In this document: one piece after another, positions 24,117 to 37,174 of the stretch | Numbering within the stretch: position 1 is the stretch's first letter | How the letters are laid out: each line of letters begins with the position of its first letter | Position numbers and translations under genes: made by a program | Origin: Bradysia coprophila | Lineage: Eukaryota > Arthropoda > Insecta > Diptera > Sciaridae | Reading direction: 5' to 3' | Assembly (NCBI RefSeq): GCF_014529535.1 | Contig: NW_023503972.1 | Location: 6,076,001 to 6,140,000, forward strand | Length of the DNA: 64,000 bases | The notes under the pieces: generated by a model | Seen by the model: the letters and a program-made list of their open reading frames with translations, nothing else | Database searches by the model: none | What the model was told of the DNA's origin: nothing

Positions 24117-26187
24117 TCACCTTTCCGTCGTAAAAAAATCCAAAATACTTTTCGGACATTCCGCTTTGTACGGGGAACAGTTACCCGAATTGCCATTGTA
24201 TTCAGCGATATAATATTTTAAGTCAATTCCATCGTCGTGCGAAGATGTAGGCCTATGGTGGATAAAGCGTAAGGTAAGTTGTCGATATTTTTGTTTGAAT
24301 TATTTTCGCCCCTTGAACAAATGTGAGAGCCGATACACCCTTTCCAAAGGCGAAATTTTCTTCAGCTGATTTTCAGCTGATCTACTCATAAAACCAAACT
24401 GTATATGCATATTAATACGGTTCTATCAATATCTCGCGCATGTATGTACCGTTAAATCCGTATAAACACTCATAGCCAGTTTTGTTTGTATGAGTAAACC
24501 AGCTGAAAATCAGCAGGAAGTAAAAGACTGAAATTTGATTGCCCTTTTCTGTACCTATCAGCTCTTTTTCTTCATACAAAACTGCAGCAGATTAGAACTG
24601 CGGTATAGTCGCAAATTTATATGTGGGCGAACTATTTCTCTTTGAAATGACACAATGAACGCGTTAGAGTAAATTGATTGCCCACCGGATCGTTTCTCAC
24701 TATAAACAATATGAGAACGTAGCATACCTAACCTATTACATACGTGAACCTAGTGACACCGTAATCGTAATGCGTCAATAGCGCAATTGCGAAAGCCCAT
24801 ACGAAGTATCTGTCAAATCTAACGAAAGGTAAGAAGGAATAGCTTGGAGCCCAAATTAACAATGAAATTGTAAGGACTAGACTACCACCACCTGAATAAG
24901 CCAATTAGTCCAGAAGGGGATCCAAAAACAACCTCTCAAATCCTTTGAATTCTTAAAATTCTAGAACTAAGAAGATGGTGAACCATGTCAGGTGGTGGAA
25001 CTTAAAATCAACACATTGCCACCTTACTAATCTCAAAAGTCCATAAGGAAACCTAGAAAACCCTCACAAATCCGTCAAATTCCACGATTTATAGAAATTG
25101 TGGTGCTGGAATTTTAGGACCCAACATACCACCTCAATAGTTCCGAAAGTTGAAGAGAATTATACAAATCGGTTTTTCTTCAGTTACAAGCAAAGACCTA
25201 TCATTGTACAGCCGACTAGCATAATTTAAGTCCACTCTGAGGTATCATGGTCCAGAAAACCCGCTTTGCTAAACTTTTATATATTAATCCTATACTTCGT
25301 ACGGGGCTTAAAATTAAGGATCTGCTTTCTGCCGCAATTTTGTATGATGAAATTGAACGGTTTGGTAAACTATCTCTCCTCAAAGAACATCTCCGTTGCA
25401 ACACTTTTCGCTCATTTTTTTAACACGACTCTCACGTCTGAACTGGACATGACACGACAAAAACTCACGTGAATAAAATGTGAAAAATGTCGCCAAACAC
25501 GCCATTATTGTAACCGTATTCGATAGAAGCCACTTCACATATTGCTCGTAAGAGACAGGCCTTGCTGAAGCCGTACGAAATCAGCTTATTCTCAATGACA
25601 TTGAACACAATTTTTCGATCGATAAACCGACGAGTTCTGGATCCTTTCTTTGGTTTTCCCTTCTTTTTACCCTTTTTGCTCTTTTGTTTTGACTTTTTCT
25701 TCGGTGGAACGACTGATGTTTGATTATTTCCGTCTACCGATCGACCTCCATCGTCAGGATATCCATACTGCAAATAGTCATCATGGATTTGTTGTCCTAC
25801 GTTAAATGTAAATGGAATATCAAACCCTATCTATCAGGCCAGCTAATCCTAGGTTAGCATAATCTGGAGCGGCAGGACTGTTGTAATTGGCTTCAAAGTT
25901 GTAGGATAGGAATACTTCTTGATCCGGAAGTCCTAGCGGTACAGCGATGGCCAGTAGTATCTAATCATTCGAGAAACGGTCTTTGTTTAATCAATTCTAT
26001 GTAACATACGGTAATACCCATTCGAACATACTCCAACGGTACTGGAACCGGGAAAAGCCAATGCCCTTGATTCACGTGAAACAATTGCCGTTTTATTGGA
26101 AGAGTAAGGTATGACTGGTGCCACGGCATTTAAGCACTCGATTGCTCTAACGAGCATCACAAATGAAATGATGTTCGACGATTTCAT
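24117..26187 (-). CDS. DM4/DM12-family secreted protein, four exons
   Basis: Members are insect-specific secreted proteins of unknown function. Exons on the minus strand: 26187-26032, 25960-25826, 25767-25469, 24252-24117; donors GTATGT, GTTTGA and GTGAGT; total 242 codons with the stop (241 residues). Family marks: LAFPGSSTVG then LLAIAVPLGLPDQEVFLSYN and FEANYN (exons 1-2); KACLLRAICEVA and NNGVFGDIFHILFT (exon 3); TPTSSHDDGIDLKYYIAEYN, then a CSPYKAECPKSILDFF ending (exon 4). The two cysteine pairs of the family are present. An ATG 33 bases upstream (26220) is in frame; 26187 is preferred because it begins a plausible signal peptide (MKSSNIISFVMLVRAI). Odd points are a run of about 25 residues rich in lysine in exon 3 and a 1.2 kb last intron containing repeats. 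The exon 2/3 junction is the least certain. Confidence 0.87.
24360..24519. repeat. MITE-like element with TTCAGCTGATTTTCAGCT ends, copy 1
   Basis: It lies in the last intron of the DM4/DM12 gene. CTTCAGCTGATTTTCAGCTG at the left, continuing to CTACTCATA, is mirrored by TATGAGTAAACCAGCTGAAA and ATCAGC at the right. A second copy of the same design is at 33550-33635. Confidence 0.7.
24886..25160. repeat. Diverged tandem repeat, unit about 130-140 bp
   Basis: Two and a bit copies recur in order: a TACCACC or TGCCACC word, an AAGTCC or TAGTCC word, CCTCTCAAATCC or CCCTCACAAATCC, AATTC, then GGTGGTGGAA or TGGTGCTGGAA. Divergence is high, so this is an old duplication inside the last intron of the DM4/DM12 gene. 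Confidence 0.5.
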
Positions 26188-26486
26188 TTTTCTGCATGAA
26201 ATCACTACCGTAACAATCAAGACGTCCGACTGTAATGTGTACGTTTTTCAGAAATAATTTCTCGCACCTCACCTTTAACTGAATCTTTTTTCTCGATAAG
26301 TCATTGTTATTTCAATCGTTTATCGTGTCTTCAGCAACCTACTTTGCGGTCAAAGTTAGGGCTCGCACGTCCATGACGATTTTCGTTCAACCGGGCAGGC
26401 ATGTGTCGTTAGCTCGTTAGCATCGTGTCTGTCATTAAGCAGTTATTGCTTGCTGTGGTAATGACAGTACTCTAACATGTGCAAAG

Positions 26487-26658
26487 CACGACAGAGTAAA
26501 ATAAACCAGACAAGAGGGCTTCATTTGACAAGGGACCTTAAATTTTGCGAATAAAATTAATTCATTTTATGGCAGTGTTCATTCGAGTTCATTTTCTTAC
26601 AGTCTCTTTTTTGACATTCGAAAAGTGAAGTGGTCCTGCCTGGTTTTACTCTGCCGTG
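26487..26658. repeat. 172-bp element of the CAGAGTAAA terminal-repeat family
   Basis: CACGACAGAGTAAAATAAAC at the left and GGTTTTACTCTGCCGTG at the right are inverted ends shared with 23663-24052. The middle part carries CATTTGACAAGGGACCTTAA, similar to GTCAAATAACGGACCTAAA of the longer copy, so it is a shortened derivative. Confidence 0.75.
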
Positions 26659-26659
26659 T

Positions 26660-29424
26660 GCAAAGTGTACTTTAAAACAGATGCAGCAAAAGATTTTGTG
26701 TGAAACATTTGACGACACATCAACTAGTAGAAGTAGTAGATTTGAAGATACGCCGTTTCTAAAGACAATAAGAATTCATAGATGAGAGTACCATAACATG
26801 TACCGATGATGCAATGATTGAGCTTTAGACTGACCTACAAACACAAATGGCAAAGTTCATTTACCAAATTTTCCGGCTGTAGGAAGCAACGCCATCTATT
26901 TTAAACTCTATGAGAGTGTAACTAAAGCAAACGAATTGCTCTATTAACCAATATATTATGACTGTTCTAAGACTTCTATTTTTAACCTGGCACAGACGGC
27001 AAGCATATTAACAGTTTTACTGTTCAAACTATTACTTTATTTGATGGAAGATTTTCTGAGATTGATTTCAGAAATCTTTTACTTCATTTGTTTTGAACAT
27101 GCTCTTTGCTACATAAAACTTCATTAGTCGAAGCTTGTCGTTTATTATTGCTGTCATGGTCCATAACAGACGACAGCCATCTGTAACAAGTTAAGCCATA
27201 GAGGAGTTTAGAACCCGAAAGAGAGAGGATCTATGTCTCGGCCGGCACATATTATAAAATTGCAAGTTGATTGTCAAATTGGAATGACGAATGGAATTTA
27301 AAAATAAAATTTTTACTTGTCTGGCACATCAGGTCTTTCAACAAAAATGTTATTTTTAAATTTCATTTGACACCAATTTGAAGTTCGTACTATGTGCGCC
27401 AGCCTCCTCAGGGCCCTTCGAGGACCAAAAATAAAAGACGAAATGTTTTACGTATTTTGGACAGGTAATGTAACAATTTTCCGTAGAGGTTTCAAACGGC
27501 GGCAGTGTCCAATAATTTTGCTAGGTAATGTCCTGGAAGTTTTTCGATTTCGTGGGAAAACGTTTTTTATCATTAACCCAATTTTCGGACAAGCCTGAAC
27601 ACAAACCTACATTCTCGAATCACCTTCTCAGCAGTACGGTAGCGCTTAATTTCTTTCGGTTAGTACAATTGGTACATAATATTCATGAACCGACGTGCTC
27701 AGAGGTACAGTTTGATGCGTGATTTATATTCTTAAATAAAAGCAAACATTTAATGTAATAAGAGAAGATGAAAAAATCTTTTTTTTTTTATTATCTGAAG
27801 ACATTGAACTTATTTTCATTGGATAACAATAGTTGAACCGTTCGTTAATTCATTCCATTTATATTTTCAAAGTAAATACAAAATTGAAAATCATGTTACC
27901 TTACAATCGTAGCTCTTTTTTTCTACACATTATCATCTATACATTATAACAGCGTTGGATCGTGTACACACATAAATAATAAACGAGAGAACCAAACCAA
28001 CAACAACCAACACTGAGAATCACACAAAATATTGAAATTTATTTTTCAAAGATTTATGTGTTCAAATTAGCATCGAATCGAATACGTGCTCTGGAGGGCC
28101 ACTCCTAATATCGATTGCTCGACGATTGGTAATCAATCACATGTTATCACCATTGTAAATAGCAAAGAAAATAATTTGAGCAATTCGGTTATTGAATAAC
28201 CTTTTTTCTTGCATAAATTTACGAAATCGTAAAGAGCGAGAATTTAGGTGATGGCAAGATTAATTGCAGACTGGAGTACTTTGAAAATTAATTGATTTGT
28301 AATTCACGCTTTCAGCTGATTCAGTTAAAAATTTAACCTCGTCGTTCCTTAACAGTTTTACATACAGCCATTTCTGATGCGGTAAACAGTCGAATGATTT
28401 TCGCCTAATTTCTTTCATTACCATTTTGCTTTGCCAATTAGGGATAGAAGTTTTGACACGCATGCACGGTGGGGTTGAAAAAAGTTTAAATAGGGTCGCG
28501 ACAACACCTCTGATTTTTCTTTATACTTAGTTTGAGGTACTCGAGTACTACACGAAACACTATTAAGTTTCCGGATCCGTTCGGCCGTTTCGGGATCCAC
28601 GAATCAATTTGAGTACAGATTGTTATCGCAACGGATAGATGGACTAATTCTAAGGTAATTCGTGTTAAATTGTCTTCCCTCGACAACCTGGCCACCAAGC
28701 TACAACCAGCGAAAGTCGAAAATTCGACGTTTTTGAATGGTAATATGTTCAAGACGAAGAGAAAATGAAAGGTTATTTTCACCGTCCTCGGCGAAACTTG
28801 GACTACACTGCAATACACAGATTGACTCTGCTTACATCGAAACAATAATCTCAGCTTTACAACAATACCAAATATACGCGGCTCACAACAAGCGTCTGTT
28901 ACGACATTTTGCTTACTAAGTCACTCTCCAACGAAATTGTCAATTTATTATCTATCTTTAAGTGACTGGCATTTAGGATGAAACGCTAGGCATTGCTTCA
29001 GCCTCCGAATATTTTCTAGGTTCGTGCTAGAAGCAGTGCTGCACTGTAAATGGCGTCACCAAAGCACCATTACCATTAGTGCTGCTAATGGTATTATTGG
29101 TATCGAAATACAACTCTATTTGACGTTTAAAAATCTCTATTACCCTGCTAGGTTCTTTGGTGTCACTTTTCTATGAAAAATGAGTGGGAGCAGAGATCAC
29201 AAGTTGTCATGTCTCTCATATTTCCATATATTTTTGACGTATCGTGATCTTTGCTTATTGCTGTTGTCAGCTTGAACCTCAAGTGTCAATCCTCTCGTGG
29301 CTTATGCAAATCTTCAGCGAATCACACAAAAAATACGGAACCCAAGTTTCGGGTGAATTTAAGTGTATCGACACCGACACACTTCTGGGGTGTAGCTGTC
29401 AGTGAACTTTATATGAGTATACGC
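26660..29424. other. Intergenic, no gene recognised
   Basis: Open frames are short and without family features. A copy of the dispersed motif AAATCTTTTACTTCATTTGT is at 27072. At about 29050-29100 GCACCATTACCATTAGTG and CTGCTAATGGTATTATTGG form a small imperfect hairpin. The rest is unassigned. Confidence 0.4.
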
Positions 29425-29688
29425 TCACTGGGCTCGGGGTGATTTTGCTGATTTGGCTGATTTCATTATCAGTTGTTTATATACTTTGTCTCGCAGCAAC
29501 TCCCGCATCTGAAAACACTGAAAGACCATGTGTAACCAATTGCAACTAGCATCGGATTCAATCGCCCCAATATCATCGAATGATTGCAACAGCAAGCCCA
29601 CCGAAATGAATGTCATTTTATTTGCATTCTTTCTCTCCAGTCTCAGAAATTCCACACACTTAATACTAATTTTTATTGCATACCACAC
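29425..29688 (-). CDS. Candidate exon of an unknown protein
   Basis: The frame is open from a possible acceptor (TTTACATTTTCAG just before 29688) to a stop at 29425. It encodes about 87 residues of varied composition, unlike the low-complexity frames around it. Segments such as GLLLQSFDDIGAIESDASCN and FQMRELLRDKVYKQLIMK look protein-like; the LRDKVYKQL part faintly recalls the end of MyTH4 domains, which is a weak visual resemblance only. No upstream exon was located. It may be a gene remnant or a chance frame. Confidence 0.25.
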   Translation of the reverse strand: MWYAIKISIKCVEFLRLERKNANKMTFISVGLLLQSFDDIGAIESDASCNWLHMVFQCFQMRELLRDKVYKQLIMKSAKSAKSPRAQ

Positions 29689-30692
29689 CTGAAAATGTAA
29701 ATTTTTTTCGTTCGTGTAAACCATCGCCTATTTTAAAATCAAATTTATGCAAAAAGAAATAAAATTCTTGTTTCTCGAATTATGTGTAGAGCTACAAAAC
29801 TGACTGAACTTGTGGAGGTACAATTTTTTTTTCTCATTTAAAGGTTTTAGGTTGGAAAGAAAAATGAAGAGAGGCAAAAATATGGTGGCATGAGACCTAA
29901 TGCAACTACTTATATTCCATTTCTCGTTCCATACTTTCATAACGTGTTATCCATGGACTGGATGATAGATTTTCATATGAAATTTTATTCAAATTTTCTA
30001 CGCTTTGTTATTCAAGTCGTAATAAATATTCATTTAACAAAAAACGAATTATGGAAAACTTCAAGATAAACTGCATTTTGGCTGCATGTGACAGCATAAA
30101 TATCGCACTTTTACGTTTACGGTGGCATATGCTCCTTTCGGGATTGCATTAGTTCACTAAATTAAAAAAGTTTCCTTTAACTTAACGGCAAACACGTTAG
30201 CTATGAATGGGTTTCCAATTTTGACATACCACCAGTTGAGCAGTCATTAGCAGTCAGGAATTCCAATCAACACACATTTTAAACATTCATTTGAATCAAG
30301 TATTTTAAACATAAAATGTTTAATTAAAAACGCACAACACCAAAACGAGTTTTCTTTTAAAAACTAAAAATGTCTAAGACGTTGCGGACTCTGTTATTAT
30401 TATGTAACAGACGCTTAGTATTTTGATTACTCGATGTATATATTCAAACAAATTATGAAAGAAAAACTATTGGCAACCGCATTCTCGCGTCGTTGGCATG
30501 AGTGTTGAATTTGTCTTTGCTTTACAAATTGATTTTTGTGCAAGAATTTCTGGTCTTAAATATGATTGGACTTTATATAATGGCCTGGCGATAACAGTCG
30601 ATTGCTTCAATATATCGAAAGAAATGACCCCAGACCTCAGACATAAAATTCATTTTGTTGGACAAGGAAATTACGATGTCTTTTGACTGATT

Positions 30693-30725
30693 TGTTATTG
30701 AGCTAGCGAAGCGTCTCAATATAAC
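30693..30725. repeat. Small hairpin with GCGAAGC apex
   Basis: GTTATTGAG and CTCAATATAAC pair around CTAGCGAAGCGT. The apex contains GCGAAGC. The stem is short, so this may be a relic of a longer element. Confidence 0.45.
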
Positions 30726-31699
30726 CACAAGACCAATATTCAAAGTTTAGAGGAATTAATCACTAAATATAACTGGTCACTAGCAATCCAAACGTTCAAG
30801 TCGCACCTATGAATATATGCTATTCGATCTATTCGTATGCATCCAGAACTAGGGAGATAATTCTAGAAAAGGGAAACATATTTTGCACTCACCTACAGTT
30901 ACCATTTTTTGAGGGGGAAACCTTTTCGACGGCTCCAGCGAATCACATCTTCATGTTAATGTAACAGTTTACAGTGTCCAGGCGAATATCTAGCCAAAAC
31001 TAAATTGTCGATGGTAAAGCTCAGAGTAGGTTCCAGGACCGACCACAGTTTGAAAGCTTAGAAAAATTGGTTGACCTGATGTCAACCTTTTCGTGAACGT
31101 GGTCCGATTCAAACCAATCATTCCAGTCATTTTCATAAAACCTAGAATTGTTCAGGAAGCCTGTCAGGTCAGATTTGACTTCAAAATATCAATGTTTGAT
31201 TGCTATGTTCAAGTTTGAGGTCAAAATTGATCATATTAGGTTCAGGCAAGATAAGCCACGCTCTGACTCATGTGAACAGTTTCAGTAGGACATTAATGTT
31301 GAATCTGTATAACATCATTAGATTTGCACTTGAACGTGGTGCATCTGAACTTACGTGCTTGCAAAACTAAGCCCATGGGACAAAATTGTATCACATGCCA
31401 TCTCAAGGTTACGGCGTCAGGTCATTTGAAACTACAAAAAAATATTGAAAAACCTCGTCAAATTGATACTCAGGGCTTATTAGTCGGATTTTTCATGAAT
31501 TCATGAGACTATTTTTTTTGGATAGTTTTAAGAATTTCTTCAAATTCCTGGAAATTCGCATTTCTGAATTTTAAAGAATTTTTGCAAATTTTCAGAATTT
31601 TAATTTTTTTGAGAATTTCCAATAATTTTTGAGAGTTAGTTTTTGAAAATTCTTACAATTTTCAAAATCTTTAAGAATTTTTGAGAATTGGTAAGAATT

Positions 31700-32235
31700 T
31701 AGGGCCAACACACACTAGCATCTAGTGTCAGTTGGGAATATGAGATTTCGATTGTTAAAACCGGTTTAGATGCTAATAATCGAGGGGCCACAGAACATCC
31801 TGCGACCATGAAAGGGGAGGAGAATCTGTTGGTCGTTCTTGGTGCATTTTGGTGCACTGATTACAAAAAGTTCGGGTGCTAGGCTGAGTTCCTGGTCATT
31901 CTCGAGATATCAGTCAGTTTTTGGCCCAAATTCGGACTTTTTTCAGTCTTTGCTATATCGGCCCATGAAGATCAAACTTTAGACTAAAACAGACTTTGAG
32001 AAAATTATAGGATATTAAATTCTGCATCTTAGCCCTTTGGACGAAAATTTTGTAGGAATTGAAGGAACGGTCGAAAAAATCGATCGAAAATGAGGTAAAA
32101 ATCGTTAAAAATGAACTGAGCCTGGCACCAGAACTTTTCGTAATCAATGCACCAAGAACGACCAACAGATTCTCCTCCCCTTTCATGGTCACAGGATGTT
32201 CTGTGGCCCTGGACTATAATGTGTGTTAGCCTTTA
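31700..32235. repeat. Foldback element with arms of about 120 bp
   Basis: The left arm at 31785-31905 includes GGGGCCACAGAACATCCTG, CCATGAAAGGGGAGGAGAAT and GGTCGTTCTTGGTGCA. The right arm at about 32115-32210 is its reverse complement with few differences. The outer flanks also pair weakly (CAACACACACTAG against AATGTGTGTTAG). The loop of about 200 bp is unique. The minus-strand frame 31953-32192 is explained by this structure. Confidence 0.75.
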
Positions 32236-33549
32236 AGGATTTTACCTGGTGTATCCACTAAAATTCGACCAAATATGCCAGTAATAATATTGAGATTTTC
32301 TGGTAAAAATGTTGGGATTTCCCGATAAAAAAATTTATTTTCAATCTTACTGAAGCAAAATACCTTTGTAAATCCTCTTTAAGGTTACTGAACACATATG
32401 GCATAATTTCATCATAATTCTTCGATAATGCTGACAAACAATGTTTTTCTTCATATCATCAGAAAGGCAGTAGCGAAGCGAGCGAATGTGTTGCGAATGG
32501 AGCCTTACGGATGAATGGGAATGTACTTATCAAGAAAAATAGAGCGAGTGGCGCGAGAGAAAAAAAAGTGACAGAGGAAAAAGTATGTTGTCTGAAGCTA
32601 CACTATTTCAACGTTTCCGAAATGAAGAAAATTGATTAACAATTTTTTTTACCTGAAATAGCTAGAGAAAATTTTCGTTTGATCAGTTTTCATCTGTTAT
32701 CATCTAAATCATTTTAATTTCTGATTCGTGCTCGTTTCCCACTCATTTCGCTATTTTTACGATTTTCTAGCTTTATAATCAATTCTCGATCTCGATTGCA
32801 AGGAAGGACCGATTTTCGATTTTTGGGATCTTGTATTTTTAGGCCAATTAAGCCTGCTTCGATGACTGCTTAAATGTCTGCAGATAAAACGAGGGAAATT
32901 GTTTTCGTGAAAAATTACTCGTCAGCATGACTGGCTTCTTATTTTCAGCAGCTCACACACCTAGTGGGTCCCACCATTCAAAAGCAAAATCAGAAACACC
33001 GAAGAGAAGAGATAATCACCCGAACATTTATTATTACGAAATCGGAATCGAAATTTCGCTCGCAATATTAATTTCTCAATTAATTTACTTTCCGAAAATA
33101 AAAATTTTGTGTGTCATTCATTCACTCGTATATCTACATTTTCTCACGTATTTATTGTAAAGCGATTTCACTTGCGTTTGTAATGTGCATATTTTCTTGT
33201 CGGTATCTTACCTCGATTCGTAAAATTCGTACACTACACTCATAGGTATTGGTTTTCGTGTAATTTTTGAGGTTGATTTAATCTGCTTGTAGTTATGAGA
33301 GTTATACCGCATTTTCATAATGAAACATAAAATATAATTGACGTACAACGTACCAGTCAATTGTAAGTGTTTAGTGTTTAGTTCACTGACCGCACTATTT
33401 CTCAATAAAATAATTGAAGGTGTTTTTATACGTTCGATTTAAATGGAGCTGAAACACATTGTCAGAAATTCAAAGAAAATGTTGAAAATTAGGACAAATT
33501 TGGTACACTAACGAAAACTGTCTTTTAGTCACAATAATTTTCCGTTTCA

Positions 33550-33635
33550 TTTCAGCTGGTTCACTCATACAAAGAAAACTGCTCACACGTCTTTATATAA
33601 GCCCTTTTGCTTGTATGAGCTGAAAAACAGCTGAA
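33550..33635. repeat. MITE-like element with TTTCAGCTGGTTCACTCATA ends, copy 2
   Basis: TTTCAGCTGGTTCACTCATA at the left and TATGAGCTGAAAAACAGCTG at the right have the design of 24360-24519, with a shorter interior. Confidence 0.65.
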
Positions 33636-34219
33636 GTAAATTCTTGTCTAAATTTCACTGCCCTCAACTGTATGTCTGAGATTATTCATTAAATATAGTA
33701 ATGAATGATTGACTTAAATCACCATCGATACAATTACTATATCAATGAAAATCACCCAAAAAAATGGATCTGATTGTAAAATGGAAAGAAGCGTAGTGGG
33801 AACGAACTCTTTTGTTTGTCATATTTTGTAAAGTGAAGTTGAACGTAGATGATTTATCTTTGTATTTTATAAATGGCAAATATCTTTTCAAAGTTATACT
33901 CAAAGTTTTAAAATATTTGCTGTGCCAGTTGACATACAAATTAGCACTAAAATTAAGTACTAGGCCCAACCTTTTGGATCCTTTGACCGATAAAATCGTT
34001 TTGCTTTATCATAAATGAAAACAAATTTTCAGAATAAATAAACTTAGTCTTACAGTTTCAAACGAGCAATGCGTTAAACACGCTGAAAAGAGGGTGAGAA
34101 CACTGTCGCTCAGCAAATTCAACTACTACTCCCGGTGAGAGTCAACGTACCAGAAAAGTCTCGACGGGTTATGGGAATCTTTTTTTTCAATTGTAAGAAT
34201 TTCTAAACTCAGTACTGGG

Positions 34220-34379
34220 CAGTGCCTATATTCGCGAAAATATTTTCACGAATTTTCTCAAATTTTCGCGATTTTCCCAAATTTTCACAAAAAACTTTTT
34301 GTGAAAATTCACGAAAATTTGAGAAATTCGTGAAAATTTGAGAAAATTCGTGAAAATATTTTCGCGAATATAGGCACTG
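34220..34379. mobile_element. hAT-type MITE with 8-bp target duplication
   Basis: The element begins CAGTGCCTATATTCGCGAAA and ends with the reverse complement TTTCGCGAATATAGGCACTG. It is flanked on both sides by GTACTGGG (34212-34219 and 34380-34387). An 8-bp duplication together with CAGTG ends is the standard signature of the hAT superfamily. The 160-bp element is palindromic over nearly its whole length and has no coding, so it depended on a transposase from elsewhere. The intact duplication suggests a fairly recent insertion. Confidence 0.85.
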
Positions 34380-34389
34380 GTACTGGGAG

Positions 34390-37174
34390 TACTGCGGCGC
34401 GGCGGTTCATGTCAATAGTGTATTTGTCAACACTTTATGCACTTTATGCCGCCCACATTCATTATGCATTACATTATATCGAGTCTTGTCGAACAGTCTT
34501 GTCGGGGGATCTATAATAAAATCGATCAATTGAATACATTTAATTGTGGTAAGAAATTTCAAGTTTCATTTGACATCCAACGTTTGCAAATTGTCGTCAA
34601 GAGCAACTATACTATAATACTATCGTTCTTTGAGGTGTAAAGTATCGAAAAATTCAGATTAGCTCGCTTAGTGTGTGTTTATTATGTAGGTGGAAGCACG
34701 GGTTTTCAGTGGTATAACGTACGAATGCATGTGTGCCAACTTGTAAAAATAAATTATCAAAATCCACTGCTGAACGGTGGCGACTCGCTTGACGAACGGA
34801 TAAAGCGAGAACCAATTCCTTATTCTATTTGATACTGAAGCTTTTACTAGATTTACAATAAGCCAAAGCTCATCGCTCGCTTGTCGTTGTCGATGTTTAT
34901 TGTTCACGTTGCCTTTTCAGTTATTTCTTATTGTAATGAATTGTTTATTATCATTTCGTGTCTGTGGTCACACCACACATCCATCATTTCAGATACAATC
35001 GAAACTAAATGAAGTGTTTAATACCAAACGGTCATTCGGTTTTTTGTGTAAAAATGTTTTTTTTTTATTCATAAAATTATTTTTCTATACAATTTTTTTG
35101 CTTTTATTATTAAATTGATTAAAAGTTTATAAAATTTAAAAAAAATATTTTTTTTTTGTTACACCTAGTAAGGCACGTAATTTGATTTCGTCGATGTTTT
35201 CATTTCATTGTTAAATACTAAATTCCATTTTACTTTTCTATTAATTATATACAAAAAAAACCACATACACAATCACACAACGTGATTCTATCCATTCCGC
35301 CTTATAAAAATGTCTATTTTTAGCTTTTATTTATTATTAACAAAACGAAACTTTAAAATCTATTATGGTTCTTGCATCATGTTCTTCTGCTTCTGCTGTA
35401 TTTGTTTTTCGTTTTATTTTATTGAAACGAGACGTTTATTGTTGGTTTAACTGCTGTTTCGTTACGAATTCGTATGAATTCAACAAAATTATTAACTAAC
35501 ATTTTCCATGGCTAACTAACCGACGCTGGTCACAGTCGAATCTGATTTTCATTTCTCGCTTAATTGTAAAGCCCGGTCTACAACACTGAGTGAAATTTAA
35601 AAATTTCATAGACAATGTGAATATGCTTTCTGTGACTCGCCGTAGTAATGATCAGGCTTACAACCAGTTGAAAAAAATTGACTTAGGGTTCCATTTAAAA
35701 ACGCAATGAAGGGCCATAAGTTTAAAAAAACCGTCCTACCTTACTGAGGTTCTGCACGTTTTTTCTTTGTTGTACGATTTCCTTAACCAAAAAAATCAAG
35801 TTTCATAATATAATCAAATAGGCCATCAAACATCAATTACAGGAACGTAATCCGACATAACTGGGTCACTCGATATGGGTGGTCTGTAACTTTGGAAGTG
35901 AAGTTGCACGGTCTCACAAGACATGACGTGTTGTGAACAAACAAACTAATTATGATTATCGAATAGAAAGGGTTCACATTCAGCGTTCCCTTTTCCCAAC
36001 TACCCTTTAAAATCTCAAGCTTCCCAGTAAGTTCAATGCGGTTTCAAAGCATGTCATACATTCTTATCGAATTTTCACTCAGTGCTGTGTATGAGGCTCA
36101 ACGTTGAGTATTCAGTTCAAGAAACAATTTCCTCCAACAATTTCAAAGACCGAAAAGAAACTGAAGAAATTCAGAAGAAAATCAGAAGTGACATCTCTTG
36201 AGACTGAGTCTCTCGAGGCAGGGGTAGACGATTCACGTGATTCGTGTTGAACCAATTAAATCTTCTTGGAAAACTGTTTGGAATACTTCTTCCATTTCGT
36301 TTGCAATGTTACCATGACGGTCACTGAAACGTCCTTTAAAGTCAAGTTAAAATTTTCTGTGGTGTGTACGAATAGCCGGCCACACAAACAATCACACACA
36401 TACAATGTAGACATTACAATGTTACTATTCATCAAGCAACATAATTTATGTAACAAAAGTCGTTTGCGTTTATCATGTTTCATTAGTGACCTATCACGTA
36501 TTACAGTAAAATGCCCTCTGTTTTGAACTATTTTGCTACACAAATTCTTGTGGGAATTATGCATTGAATGGGAACCAGTACTATTACAGTCAAAATGAAT
36601 GTATTTCGCTGCTACATAGCACGCCTGGCATGTATGTATATAAGTATTAAGTACGTATGCAATATATATATAAGTTTGACGGTAAGTTATATACGTATGT
36701 CGTCGTCGACAATGTATGTACTTGGTAAATGTAATTGGTATAGCTGTTTCTCTATTGTTAAACAGCTGAAAATACAATTTTTTTCTCTCGTTATTTTGAA
36801 GGTACATTTCGTGTTACCAGTGATGCCTTAACAGTTTTTTTTAATGTTTCTTTCCACTTGAAATTAATGAAAACTACACAACGGTGACATTGACTGACTA
36901 ATGATATAGACATGTCGCTATGAATGTTCGACACACTTTAGGTATTTTGCATAATCGCACGAACGGAAAATATTTTTTTTTTTTTTCTAATTACAAAATC
37001 AATTATCTGATTAAGATGCAATGTATCAAGCAGACACACTGTTGTCGTCGAATTAATTAATTAAACGAACAAGAAAAACAAATCAAGTTCGAACAACCTT
37101 CCACCACAATGGGAAATCGATTCGGATGGAATGAGATTTTTCTTTTCTTTTTTTACCACAGCACAAACAAAAAA
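34390..37174. other. Intergenic, with likely 3' UTR of the PTB gene at the right
   Basis: The right part lies just downstream of the minus-strand PTB gene stop and probably includes its 3' UTR; no polyadenylation site was chosen. Long poly-T and poly-A tracts occur near 35060-35160 and 36970. A minus-strand frame at 36256-36807 is rich in Tyr, Ile, His and Thr from TATA/TGTA repeats and is not accepted as a gene. Confidence 0.4.

Noticed and set aside
36256..36807. 183-codon minus-strand frame
   Set aside because: Its composition (Tyr, Ile, His, Thr) follows from TATA/TGTA-rich DNA and no domain is visible.
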